Of a DNA stretch of 41,340 bases, positions 19,221 to 29,630 are shown in pieces (positions within the stretch are counted from its first letter, which is position 1; every line of letters begins with the position of its first letter). This DNA is from Tritrichomonas foetus (taxonomy: Eukaryota > Parabasalia > Tritrichomonadida > Tritrichomonadidae): assembly GCA_001839685.1 (NCBI GenBank), contig MLAK01000985.1:1-41340 (forward strand), read 5' to 3'. Position numbers and translations under genes: made by a program. Below the pieces are notes generated by a model that was not told where the DNA came from, searched no databases, and was given only the letters and a program-made list of their open reading frames with translations.

Positions 19221-20180
19221 TCATACAAAGTATGGCGAACTGTAGTTTGATGGATCATTTGTAATTCTTTCCACGTTCTTGTCAAACCTCTTCAATGTCA
19301 CTCGTTCCTGTCCCTGAAATCCATACTGCAAAATTGTTGCTGCATTTTTTGATACGTATGCGTAATCAGGTGCGGACCAAACAAGCAACAATCTTCCAAG
19401 TTGTCCACCTTCTTCTTCAATGTCATTAAAGTACCATTGGTAACCCTCCATTGCCATTTGGTGTGACCTTAGAACCAATTTTACTTTATTTAAGTGACAG
19501 AATTTCTTTGTTTGATCGGCGCCAAAAAGGTATCCTGCACCACGAGCGTTCTTTAGCCATTGCTGAACTCTTTCGTCAGGATCAGACCATGTTATATCGG
19601 CAAGTGGACCAATTGTAGGAAGCTCAGCATTTCTATCTTCTTTTTGAACCATTCCAATGAGTGGCAAGAGTGGAGATAATCCACCATGTGCTGCAAAAAC
19701 ATTATTATCAATTAATGCACAAATTGGAAGCATATCAAAAACGCTCATCAAAAGATTATATAATGAAGCTGTGCCATAATTTTGAAGAATTTCATTATAT
19801 AATCCATATAGCATGGTGGTCTGTCTGGACTCATGGTTTCCTCTGAGAAGCGTATATTGATGCGGATATTTGATTTTCAACATCGCTAGAAGCAAAAACG
19901 TGTTTAATGAATAATAGCCGCGATCGACATAATCACCCAAAAACAAAAATTTTTGATCGAAATTATTGCCGGCCGTCTTAAATAATTGAATGACATCTTC
20001 GTATTGACCATGAACATCGCCACAAATAGTAATTGGACTTGCCAGTAAAACAATATTATCTTCTTTGTTTAGCAAATCGAGAAGGCGTAAACAGACTTCT
20101 GTGACAACATCGATTGGGACGACACCACCTTTGTCAAGAACACTTGTTTTGTATCTATCCAAAAAATCTCTGTTTTCCAT
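19221..20180 (-). CDS. PPP-family Ser/Thr phosphatase, PP2A/PP4/PP6-like
   Basis: A 319-residue catalytic subunit from the first in-frame ATG (20180); the frame extends to TTG at 20228. The metal-binding and catalytic signatures are complete: GDVHGQ (54-59), GDYVDRG (82-88), RGNHES (113-118), AHGG, and the late RSHQ and WSAP blocks. Length and the C-terminal YFV are close to the PP2A/PP4/PP6 group, which ends in YFL. The terminal Leu that is carboxymethylated in PP2A is replaced by Val, and WSAPDYAY replaces the usual SAPNYCY. It is therefore probably an active but divergent PP2A-type phosphatase rather than PP1 or calcineurin. The stop is TGA. Confidence 0.85.
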   Translation of the reverse strand: MENRDFLDRYKTSVLDKGGVVPIDVVTEVCLRLLDLLNKEDNIVLLASPITICGDVHGQYEDVIQLFKTAGNNFDQKFLFLGDYVDRGYYSLNTFLLLAMLKIKYPHQYTLLRGNHESRQTTMLYGLYNEILQNYGTASLYNLLMSVFDMLPICALIDNNVFAAHGGLSPLLPLIGMVQKEDRNAELPTIGPLADITWSDPDERVQQWLKNARGAGYLFGADQTKKFCHLNKVKLVLRSHQMAMEGYQWYFNDIEEEGGQLGRLLLVWSAPDYAYVSKNAATILQYGFQGQERVTLKRFDKNVERITNDPSNYSSPYFV

Positions 20181-20809
20181 TTCTTTTGTTGTCAGGTCAA
20201 AAAATTCACCTTTTCTATTCAAAATCAATCAGCTTGACAATTTTTTTCACAAAGAAATATTTGCCAAATTTTTGATGTAATTTATAAGCAAAAATTTTAT
20301 AAGATTTTTATTTCATCATAATTATATCATGATATATATGCATAATGTACATATTAAGTAGCATGGAATCATCTTTTTCTGTCAATAAGATTGCTCAAAA
20401 TAGTTTTTTCTTTTAAATATTGGGGACAACGTATAAAGATCGCCTTTTGACCCAAGATTGATCTCATTTTTTTATATGATGTGCAGGTAACTTTCACTAG
20501 AATAAATATGCTATTTTTAAGGAATTTCTACCAAGCATTTTCGAAAAAAGCCCTTTTTTATTCGAAAAATTGAAATTGTAAAAAGTGTTTTTCAGAAAGC
20601 TCCACTAGAGTTTTTTAAAAAAATTAATTTATTTTTTATATTCATATTATAAAGCTAATAACATAGTAATATTATTTTAACAATAAAGCGAATTTTCAAA
20701 AATGATGTTTTTTTTTTAGAAGAATTGAATACGTATTCAAAAAGTTAGAATTCTAATATTGAATTTTACTTATTCCATTATTCAGTATTGTTTGTGATAA
20801 TTAAAAGTA
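20181..20809. other. Spacer upstream of the phosphatase gene
   Basis: This AT-rich spacer holds one copy (20426-20450) of a 25-bp sequence that recurs inside the ubiquitin-hydrolase remnant at 21325-21349. No intact gene is visible. The phosphatase promoter lies at its left end on the minus strand. Confidence 0.5.
20426..20450 (+). repeat. 25-bp direct repeat, copy 1
   Basis: Identical to 21325-21349 over 25 bp (ACAACGTATAAAG onward). The second copy lies inside the USP remnant, so this first copy may be a further decayed scrap of the same gene on the minus strand. Confidence 0.7.
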
Positions 20810-21483
20810 TCATTCAAGAAGATATATTAGAGCATCAATAGCTTCCGATTTTAGGTATTTCTGGAGGTTTACAATCGATTGCATTCCAGAATCATTATAT
20901 TCCATCCACATTTTTTCTCTTAAAATCACTTTGTAATGGAAATTTGAATAGAGTAATATACCAAATAAATGATATTTATTCAAATTCCATCTCAAAATAT
21001 TGTAGGGTTTTATCTTTGGAATTCCAGATCCAACTCTTCACGAAGAACTAAAAAATAAGGCATTCGAGCAATCATATCGATTGTTCGAACTGATGTCTGC
21101 TGTAGGCAATGTTCACAGGAATAATTCAAAAGAATATCAGGTTGAAAGTAATCTTTCAATGCTTCTTCAATAGTTTCACTTGAATCGACTGATATCGTCA
21201 ATGAGGTGAAATCATTGTTCGTAGTTTGAATAAAGCCGCATTGNCTTTTTCCAAAAAACAATAAATCAAAATTTAAATTATCATAATTAACAAGAGTTTT
21301 TGTTAGTCTTCTTATCATAAAATCACAACGTATAAAGATCGCCTTTTGAATTCGAGCCGATAGAAAATGTAATAATTTTTGTAGAATAGAATATAAGAGG
21401 TAAATATAAAAAAAATGCCACTGAGAGCAAGAAATTCTATCATTTTTTTTGATGATTAATTTTATAAAACGCAACTTTTTCAA
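20810..21483 (-). pseudogene. Ubiquitin-specific protease (USP) remnant
   Basis: Two adjoining minus-strand stretches look like parts of a USP deubiquitinase. The upstream part (21483-21010) contains QKAIFI, FFGK.QCGFIQT, the strand LTISVDSSETIEEALKDYF and a zinc-finger-like YSCEHC, as in USP finger regions; one codon holds the N at 21244. The downstream part (20995-20810) has KYHLFGILLYSNFHY and MWMEYND followed by ALIYLLE, matching the C-terminal His box and the D/N box. The Cys box is missing, the roughly 70 residues that should separate the two parts are missing, and stops and a frame change lie between them. The gene is therefore dead. Assignment to USP is by pattern only. Confidence 0.55.
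21325..21349 (+). repeat. 25-bp direct repeat, copy 2
   Basis: Perfect match to 20426-20450, 899 bp away. Read on the minus strand it encodes the QKAIFIRC part of the USP remnant. Confidence 0.7.
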
Positions 21484-23129
21484 TACATATTCAGTCGATA
21501 TTTCAATGAAAAAAAACTTATTTTCATGAAAATTTTTATATTCTTTAAAAGGCTAAAATGTCATATTAATGAAGAATTTCCATTTGAAAATAAATACACA
21601 TATATGTTACAATATTTTTCTTTAATAAATATGTGTCAATCAAGAATTACAATTTTTTTTAGGAATATTTATAAAAAAGTATTAGCATCAAAAAAATGTC
21701 ATTGATATATTTTAAATTATATATAGTTACATCCACATAAAAAATTAATAAAAAATATCTATTAGATTTTGTTTAAATGCAAAAAATTACAAAAACTCTT
21801 TGGTGTGCAGAACGGCCTATTCATTTTTTTCTTAATTTTACTAGATAAAAGTGAATTGTATCAAAAATAATTAGGATTTGGGGTTATAGATCCTGAAAAA
21901 TTGAAAAACCACGGTTTTAGAAATTATTATTTTTTCAACCCTTTAAAATCATTTAAACTTCAAATTAATTATATATTCATGATATTTAAATATAATTAAG
22001 ATTATACTATGAAATTTAAATCAAATTAATAATTTTTTACTGACAAAAAATAAAATATCATTTTTCGAAATTGTCAAGTGACCATGCTGCTGAACAGTTT
22101 AATAATAATATATCGATAGTTTATCTAGTATGTAATGATGCAGTGTTTTTCGTTTTTCGAGAAACCTATCCTGTCTGAAGAAAAAGTTGATTCAAAATAT
22201 CTTTATACGATGTTATTGGGGTCAAAGTAAAAGCGATACATTCAGAGGATTTGAAAAAACAAATAAGATATTAATATGATTCCGGTTTATACAATAACAT
22301 GCTGCATGAAGTGAAGTGAGTGGATTCAAATCAAGTTTTACAAAAAAATTGGCTTTTTTTCCTGAATAATAAAGTAGCACAGGTTATAAGACTTATTCAT
22401 AATATGCAATTGACTATGGTGAATATATATCACTCATTTAGTATAGCTTAAAAATGCACTAAGTTATTTTTCGGGATACATTTCATTATGAACATCACAA
22501 CATGCGATATAAAATTGATGTATTATGTTAACAACTAAATAGTTAACTCCTCTCATCATTTTTTTCTTCAAAAGGCTCTGTTTCCATATTTTTCAAACCA
22601 GAAACTGCACACTTTTGAGTCACAATAATATTGGTCTTAAAACATATCATCTATAGATAAAGTTCCTGATATTAGATCTGAGCTGCGTTTATGTTGATGT
22701 TTCTGCCAATCAGCTTATTGACCAACATTCCAAAAATTAAAATTGGCAGAATTGAACCAAGTTTTGAAGATACATTGGGTATGGAGTGCGCTCACACGTG
22801 GTTGATTAAAATTATTTTTGAAAAAACCATTTTCATTTGAAAGTTTGATTTGAAAATCGATCAAAATAAGAAACCTCAAAGCTTATAGTAAACAATCAAT
22901 GAGAAATTTAAACGATAAAAAAAGATTTATAGTAAATAATTAATGAGAAAATCAATATTAAATTTTTTTAGTTTTATTTCTCATCATCAGAAAACAAATA
23001 ATCAAAGGGACCATATATGAATTTAAATCCAAATTAAATCACGTTGTCGGCAAAATGATCTCGTGACTCCAGTAAAAAATGTCTTCAAGAAAAGATATTT
23101 ATCATTTCCGGGTGATAAGAAATATTTCA
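21484..23129. other. Non-coding accessory stretch
   Basis: About 1.65 kb of AT-rich DNA with stops in all frames. I looked on the minus strand for the missing USP N-terminus (Cys box) and did not find it. No RNA gene or clear repeat is seen. Confidence 0.5.
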
Positions 23130-23137
23130 ATAAGTAA

Positions 23138-24233
23138 AGATGTATACAAACCAAATAGTCTTAACGTACGAAATCACTAAAATGATCCTTATCATCAGTA
23201 TTACTTAATACCATCAGTCAAAAATCAAAACCCAAATAGCTAAAAGAATGACGAAAATTTCCCTTATCGCAAACTTCGCAAATGGCCGAATTCAAAAATA
23301 TTTCGAAAATGATTCTGAAGAAGCTATTGTTTCAGTTTTCGGGTGAACAGCTTTCAGTCAATTGTTAAATCTATTTTTTATAGTTATGAGCCATATTTAT
23401 TCATAGTTTTGAAATTTTGCAACAATTAAACCGAAAAAAGAGCGATTTTGGAGAAAGCCTAAAAAAAAATTGTGAGAAGCTTTTTTTCCAAGAATCACAA
23501 AGATTATAATACTGCTTCCCATAATTCTATTTACACTTCTTCTATCGATTTTTAATTAAAAATCGCGAAAATTTTGATAGTTTTAACTCAGTGATGTTGA
23601 ATTAATTCAATTTCCATTTGACAAATATGAATGTATTGAAATCTTTTCTGTCATAAAATTTTAGTATATGAAGAAAATAGACTGGCAGTCCTCAACAGCA
23701 CATTCTCAAGCAGGGATACAGATACAACGATTGAAAGACCAAATCAAGAAAAATGGAATCCAATATGTTTTTTTCCAGACTCGATGCCAAGTGAATTTTC
23801 TGATGACTCGCCATTTAGATGGCAAAACATTCGTAATCTTCTCATTGATGCCTAAATTTTTTTTATTTATATCAAAATTATTAATATTTTTTTTATACTT
23901 CATTTTTGTATTTTGGAAAACATTATAATTTTCGATGGAGGGTCATATGATAATAAAAAGCACGATTTATGATAAGAAATAATCAAGATATTAATGCTAT
24001 AAAATCCCTTTTTATCTCAATAATTCTCAGAAATTTCTGTGGGGTTTATTTTTTTCTCACAATTTTTTTTTGGATTTGGTTTTCTCTGTATCTTGATTTT
24101 TAAATTATAATATTTATATATTATTAATAGGATTACAATTAAATAATTTTTAGATGACAATAATATCAACAATTATTCATTTAGATCTCTCAATAGTCTT
24201 CTACATCTAGATCTAGTTAGTTTGTATACATCT
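23138..24233 (+). mobile_element. 1,096-bp TIR element, copy 1 (8-bp TSD ATAAGTAA)
   Basis: The ends are AGATGTATACAAAC... and ...GTTTGTATACATCT, inverted repeats that extend imperfectly to about 21 bp. Perfect 8-bp target duplications ATAAGTAA sit at 23130-23137 and 24234-24241. The second copy (26515-27610) has exactly the same length and differs at only a few positions (at least four seen), so transposition is recent. The interior has a 20-bp perfect palindrome CGATTTTTAATTAAAAATCG (23546-23565) and several short coding-like stretches, but no transposase I can recognise, so it is non-autonomous. The 8-bp TSD fits hAT, P or Merlin; the TIR does not decide between them. Confidence 0.9.
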
Positions 24234-24898
24234 ATAAGTAAAGAAATTTTAAAAATTATTCAATATTAATATTCAAAATTATGTAATCATTCAAATCAAT
24301 TAAAAAGTGGCATTTTACAATCATTGAAAATGAATTCCAAAAACTTTGAAGATTCAATCAAAGTAGAATTCAATTTGATATATTATCCTTTGAATATAAT
24401 TTTTTTATTTCATATTATTCTTATTTTAGAATCATTGATTACTATTATTATAGGATCCTCATTTCCAAAGAATTCTGTAAGTTAATTAAAAAGATATTCG
24501 AGTTTTCCCCAAATACGCTTTTTGAGTCATATATTCATTCAATTTATCTAATTTTTATTTGAGAGTATCTTGATGGTTTCCTTAATTAGGTTTATTATTT
24601 TACGGTGCTCTTATGTAATACAAATATTAAACTTCAAATATTAAAATATACTGAGTTTTATACGTTCTGATGAATGCAATGTATTTTGCAATAAATATAA
24701 GTAGTTTCCGAAATATCAAATTTCGCGTACAAATCAACAAATAACATCATCATATTTAAAAAGAAATTCTGCTTTTGACTTCAAATGTTAGTTTGAAGAG
24801 ACCTAAAATAAGAAAACTAATATTATGGATCAAATTTCTTCAAAAATTGAATAACTATTCAATTAATTGAATGAATTTATCATGTCTCGCTATTTTGA

Positions 24899-25053
24899 CT
24901 TAAGGGTCAACTGCCATACGTTTATATTTATTTATTTTGAAAGAAATAGTGATTATTCCAGTTTTTCGGAAAAAGTTATGTTTTGAATTAAACTGCCACA
25001 AATCTATTCAAATATAATTCAAATGTTTATTTTTTAGGCAGTTGACCCTTAAG
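24899..25053. mobile_element. 155-bp MITE-like element, TTAA or TA target
   Basis: CTTAAGGGTCAACTGCC (24899-24915) and its exact reverse complement (25037-25053) flank about 120 bp. Because the outer six bases form the palindrome CTTAAG, the boundaries could be read as a TTAA duplication with 12-bp TIRs (piggyBac-like) or a TA duplication with 13-bp TIRs (Tc1/mariner-like). The interior is non-coding. Confidence 0.6.
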
Positions 25054-25187
25054 GGCCATTTATTTAGATTGTTATTCATTTGTTTATAATACAACTGATT
25101 CATTCACCTTGATTTTACTTAATTTGCCACATGAATTAATAAGTTACAATATGATATGTAAAATTTATGGAAATCATGAATTAGTTT

Positions 25188-25354
25188 CTTTGTTTCTTTA
25201 TCTTTATTCTATTTTCTTGATGATATAGTTTGTAGGAAACAATTTGATGATATATTCATGATAATATTTGTATTACATCAGCTTTTTTCGTGTGAAAAAT
25301 CTGATATAAATATCTCATTCATCAAGAAAATAGAAAGAAGATAAAGAAATAAAG
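25188..25354. repeat. Imperfect inverted repeat, 36-bp arms
   Basis: The arms at 25188-25223 and 25319-25354 share TTTCTTTATCTT and CTATTTTCTTGATGA in opposite orientation, with a loop of about 95 bp. The arms are near-pure pyrimidine/purine, so chance similarity is easier than usual. No target duplication is seen. Confidence 0.4.
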
Positions 25355-25539
25355 ATTATTGCTATAGTTTACATATATAATGCATTTTCCTATCCTAATA
25401 ATAATATATACTAAGTTTCATACGTACTGAGAAGATTTATTATTTTCGATTAATTTTTTTGTTATCATTTTTATACGCATGATTTATTGATTTTTGAAGG
25501 GGGAAAAGAAAATCAATTGATTAATTAAGAGCCTTTAGG

Positions 25540-25665
25540 CTCAGAGATTCCAGTAATCATGAAGAATAAATTGAGACATCTATGAAAATCTATTAGAAAA
25601 AGTTCATCAACGTAGGTATTTTTCTTAAGAAAAATTTATATTTTCAAAGAAAATTAATTTATCCA
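25540..25665 (+). repeat. Dispersed repeat, member 1
   Basis: The segment around TCTATTAGAAAAAGTTCATC (25590-25609) and the following AATTTATATTTTCA match, in inverse orientation, the region about 29835-29945. The core matches at 24 of 25 bases, and a small indel separates the two matching blocks. The limits are approximate. Confidence 0.4.
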
Positions 25666-26355
25666 TAATTATACAGAAACGCCGTTTAGATATTATCAAC
25701 TTTCTACGATCTGATGCTCTCTTGAAGAATTATTGGTTCAAAGTGGTAAAAAAGTAGATTTCTTGTCATTCCTAATCCACATTTTCACCGAAAATCTACT
25801 GTCATTCCAAATTCATATTTAAAAACCTTCTTTTAAAAAGGTTTGACTTTTCATATCACCTCACCAAAGTGATAAAATTACATCGAACTTCCCATGCGGC
25901 ACGAAATGAAGTCGAAAATCTTTCATCCATCATGTAATATATCATATAAACTATCGAAATATAACTACTAGTGGAAAATGACTTAGACTTATTCATTACT
26001 TTGAGTTATTCAATGTTTCTCACAAGTCACTTGAAATCCACATTGAATGAATTTTCTCAATATTTACAACTTTAGAAAGAATTGTAATTAAGTCAAACTT
26101 AAGGATGATATCACATTTATGTTTCACTTGTTTCCGCATTCAAAATAAAATTATTATATAGAAATTTTCTGAGAAACAAGGTTACAATTCAGATCATGAA
26201 GACATATCAAATTAATATACAGTATAGGTGTTGCTTAAAGACACTTTAATGCCCGCTCTTAATGTCATAAATGGTGAAGTGAGAAATTTGAAAGGCCAAT
26301 AATATACAGTAAAACATCAATTCTTAATCATCACCATTTGACAACGAATTATTTT

Positions 26356-26514
26356 ATGAGGAAATTTGAAATAATTTGAGAATAATAAGTGGAGTTAGAA
26401 CGATTTTTATGAAATTAATTTTTGAGGAAATTGAGAATAATTGAATAGAGCGTTTTTTATGAAATTAATTTATGAGGAAATTTGAGATAATTGAATAGAA
26501 CGATTTATATGAAT
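26356..26514 (+). repeat. Three-unit tandem repeat cut by the element insertion
   Basis: Units beginning (A/T)TGAGGAAATT at 26356, 26422 and 26472 share the run GAATAATT/GATAATT, TTGAATAGA(A/G)CG and TTATGAAATTAATTT. The spacing is 66 then 50 bp. The third unit ends exactly at the target duplication of element copy 2, which interrupts the TTATGAA part. Confidence 0.6.
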
Positions 26515-27610
26515 AGATGTATACAAACTAAATAGTCTTAACGTACGAAATCACTAAAATGATCCTTATCATCAGTATTACTTAATACCATCAGTCAAAA
26601 ATCAAAACCCAAATAGCTAAAAGAATGACGAAAATTTCCCTTATCGCAAACTTCGCAAATGGCCGAATTCAAAAATATTTCGAAAATGATTCTGAAGAAG
26701 CTATTGTTTCAGTTTTCGGGTGAACAGCTTTCAGTCAATTGTTAAATCTATTTTTTATAGTTATGAGCCATATTTATTCATAGTTTTGAAATTTTGCAAC
26801 AATTAAACCGAAAAAAGAGCGATTTTGGAGAAAGCCTAAAAAAAAATTGTGAGAAGCTTTTTTTCCAAGAATCATAAAGATTATAATACTGCTTCCCATA
26901 ATTCTATTTACACTTCTTCTATCGATTTTTAATTAAAAATCGCGAAAATTTTGATAGTTTTAACTCAGTGATGTTGAATTAATTCAATTTCCATTTGACA
27001 AATATGAATGTATTGAAATCTTTTCTGTCATAAAATTTTAGTATATGAAGAAAATAGACTGGCAGTCCTCAACAGCACATTCTCAAGCAGGGATACAGAT
27101 ACAACGATTGAAAGACCAAATCAAGAAAAATGGAATCCAATATGTTTTTTTCCAGACTTGATGCCAAGTGACTTTTCTGATGACTCGCCATTTAGATGGC
27201 AAAACATTCGTAATCTTCTCATTGATGCCTAAATTTTTTTTATTTATATCAAAATTATTAATATTTTTTTTATACTTCATTTTTGTATTTTGGAAAACAT
27301 TATAATTTTCGATGGAGGGTCATATGATAATAAAAAGCACGATTTATGATAAGAAATAATCAAGATATTAATGCTATAAAATCCCTTTTTATCTCAATAA
27401 TTCTCAGAAATTTCTGTGGGGTTTATTTTTTTCTCACAATTTTTTTTTGGATTTGGTTTTCTCTGTATCTTGATTTTTAAATTATAATATTTATATATTA
27501 TTAATAGGATTACAATTAAATAATTTTTAGATGACAATAATATCAACAATTATTCATTTAGATCTCTCAATAGTCTTCTACATCTAGATCTAGTTAGTTT
27601 GTATACATCT
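26515..27610 (+). mobile_element. 1,096-bp TIR element, copy 2 (8-bp TSD ATATGAAT)
   Basis: Same element and orientation as 23138-24233, with the same length. The 17 terminal bases AGATGTATACAAACTAA are perfectly inverted at the right end. Target duplications ATATGAAT sit at 26507-26514 and 27611-27618. They differ from those of copy 1, so the two copies inserted independently and are not one tandem segmental duplication. The right end lies 57 bp from the ATG of the surface-protein gene (49 bp counting from the end of the duplication). Confidence 0.92.
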
Positions 27611-27657
27611 ATATGAATGCTTCTATTCAATTTTTTCAATTCTTATTCTTGTTGACT

Positions 27658-27663
27658 TCATTT
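27658..27663 (+). promoter_or_regulatory. Initiator-like TCATTT of the surface-protein gene
   Basis: TCATTT matches the trichomonad initiator TCA(+1)Y(T/A) and would start transcription 8 nt before the ATG at 27668, a typical very short leader. Only about 41 bp of original sequence remain between the transposon-generated duplication and the putative +1. Confidence 0.55.
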
Positions 27664-27667
27664 CCTG

Positions 27668-29011
27668 ATGTTACTTTTGATTTTCACATCTCTGGTTTTA
27701 TCTATTGCCAAAGTACGTGAAACAGATGGTACCCAAGCTGCATTAGATAAAATTAAGGAATTACAGAATATGGAACAAAAGGATTTAAATCTTCCTCTAC
27801 AAGGAAGTGAAAAAATTGATATCTCAGGTCAAAATGTAAAAGGATCTGCTCGTCAATTAACCCTTGAGGTTACAGCTACATCACTTGCTATAATTGATCT
27901 TTCAATAACTCAAGGAAACATAGTCCTTCGTGGTCCAATTATTGCTACAATCTCCAATAGTCAATCAAGTATTACAATTGAAGGTGATGCTAAAACTAAA
28001 CAGTTCCCAGTAGTTTTTGCAAAAGGTACTCAGATCAATATGAACGTTAGAACTACAGGTCGTTCATCTGAAGACTATTGGGTAGCAGTTGGTTCAGTAT
28101 CAGGATTACAATCAAATTTGAAATATGATGGTTTAACTGGAAAAGAATTTACTTCAACTGATTCAGGAGTTTATGCAGGATTAGAAAATGTTAAATTTTC
28201 ACAAATGGGACATGATTCATTTACTATCGTCAATATTCCAAAGACAACAGATGAAAATCCAGATGAGAATCCAGATGATGAAACCTTAAGTCCAGATGTT
28301 ATCAAAGCGACAACTGAGTTGGTCAGTAAGATGGTAGCTTTATCCAAATCAACAACTACTAAAATCACAATTCCAGAATCACTTACTGTTTCAGAAGACA
28401 TATCAGGCAAAAACACTTTAATTTCGGGAAAGGGTCAGGCGTTAAAGGTTAATCTTGAGGCTAGCAAGCTTTCATCATCATCAATTGAATTAGGATCTGG
28501 AACTGTGAATCTCAAAGGACCAATTGTAGCAGCTATTCGGATTTCAGGAGAAACCACAGTTACATTAGAATTCGACGGTAAAAGTAAAACATCTCCTTAT
28601 GTTGAAATTTTTGGAAGCGGAAAAGTTAATTTGAAAATAGTTGCATCATCTAAGCCAAGCTCAAGTTACTCTTTTTGCGCTGGCATCATAAGATTGTCAA
28701 ACTATCAGCTTAGCGCTGATATGAGTTATCATGCGGCAAAATCAAATGATGTTGGTTATATGGTTGGATATGGCGACATTAACTACGAACTGATGGATCA
28801 ACTTACAAATAATCAAGCCAAGACTTTAGCATCATATGATGATCTCATTATAACTAATAAATTAATAGTTTGCGAAGCTAAGAAAGATATAATGCCAATT
28901 ATTATTGGCGTTGTTGTTGCTGTTGTCGTAGTCATTATAATCATCATTGTGGTGGTTGTGGTGGTTAAGATAATGAAAAAGAAGAAGAAAAGTTCATCAT
29001 CACATAAATAA
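27668..29011 (+). CDS. Surface protein with duplicated domain and C-terminal anchor
   Basis: A 447-residue protein. A short hydrophobic N-terminus (MLLLIFTSLVLSIAK) is a likely signal peptide. Two homologous segments follow, about 40-190 and 233-385. They share the order 'DISG-N...L-V-...S-I-L-...G-(I/V)-L(R/K)GPI(I/V)A-I...(T/I)-(I/L)E-(D)GK/AK...V...G-(Q/K)-N--(I/V)' and are joined by an acidic linker TDENPDENPDDE (194-205). The regular beta-strand spacing suggests a beta-helix or beta-sandwich, but I cannot name a family. The membrane anchor (about 408-432) is almost pure Val/Ile, followed by KIMKKKKKSSSSHK in the cytoplasm. It is probably a type I surface protein. Its upstream region was replaced by a transposable element. 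Confidence 0.75.
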   Translation: MLLLIFTSLVLSIAKVRETDGTQAALDKIKELQNMEQKDLNLPLQGSEKIDISGQNVKGSARQLTLEVTATSLAIIDLSITQGNIVLRGPIIATISNSQSSITIEGDAKTKQFPVVFAKGTQINMNVRTTGRSSEDYWVAVGSVSGLQSNLKYDGLTGKEFTSTDSGVYAGLENVKFSQMGHDSFTIVNIPKTTDENPDENPDDETLSPDVIKATTELVSKMVALSKSTTTKITIPESLTVSEDISGKNTLISGKGQALKVNLEASKLSSSSIELGSGTVNLKGPIVAAIRISGETTVTLEFDGKSKTSPYVEIFGSGKVNLKIVASSKPSSSYSFCAGIIRLSNYQLSADMSYHAAKSNDVGYMVGYGDINYELMDQLTNNQAKTLASYDDLIITNKLIVCEAKKDIMPIIIGVVVAVVVVIIIIIVVVVVVKIMKKKKKSSSSHK

Positions 29012-29630
29012 AGAATTCTAATGAAACAACTTTGTGAATTAGTATTCATTTTCCCGGCATTTCCACTTTTTATTTATTTTCTACTTTATAGAAATCAAAT
29101 AATTGAAAAAGTTTAATTAGTGATGTTTTAATTTTGTTGAAAGAGCTGCAGAAAATTCTTGGCCATCTCTACTCATATTTCCTGCATCATATCTTAGGTG
29201 ATCTTCAATCCATCATCTCATGCCATTATTTAAGTGATCACAAGTGTGATCATGATTCGAATTGTTTATTTACAAATTTGAATGACCTAACTATTTTCAA
29301 TCATTCATTTCGTCACAATTTCATACTTAGTTGTTTGGCAAAAGATCAGCGCTATGGTCTTTTTCGTTATTTTTAGAATAAAGATTTTAAACGAACGAAT
29401 CTGATGAAAGAAAAGAATTAGATGAAAGATTGAATATAAGTTCACATTGAATGTATATGTTGATGAAAATAAAAATGCAGAAGTTACTCGTTGTAAGCAC
29501 TCATTTGAAAGAGAATGGAAACCATCTAAGAATTCTGGTCAGACCTAATGTTGATTCAATCATATGGATAGCCACCATCCAACTATCTTTTGTGACAGAA
29601 ACCATTTTTTATAATTTTCGGAAAATATCG

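Larger units (their letters stand above)
24242..26506. other. Non-coding stretch between the two element copies
   Basis: About 2.26 kb without a gene. It holds a small MITE (24899-25053), a pair of A/T-purine inverted arms (25188-25354), one member of a dispersed repeat (about 25540-25665) and a three-unit tandem repeat at its right end. Confidence 0.55.

Noticed and set aside
23668..23928. 86-codon ATG frame in element copy 1 as a protein
   Set aside because: Copy 2 has CGA changed to TGA in this frame, and the C-terminal half is simply translated T-rich DNA.
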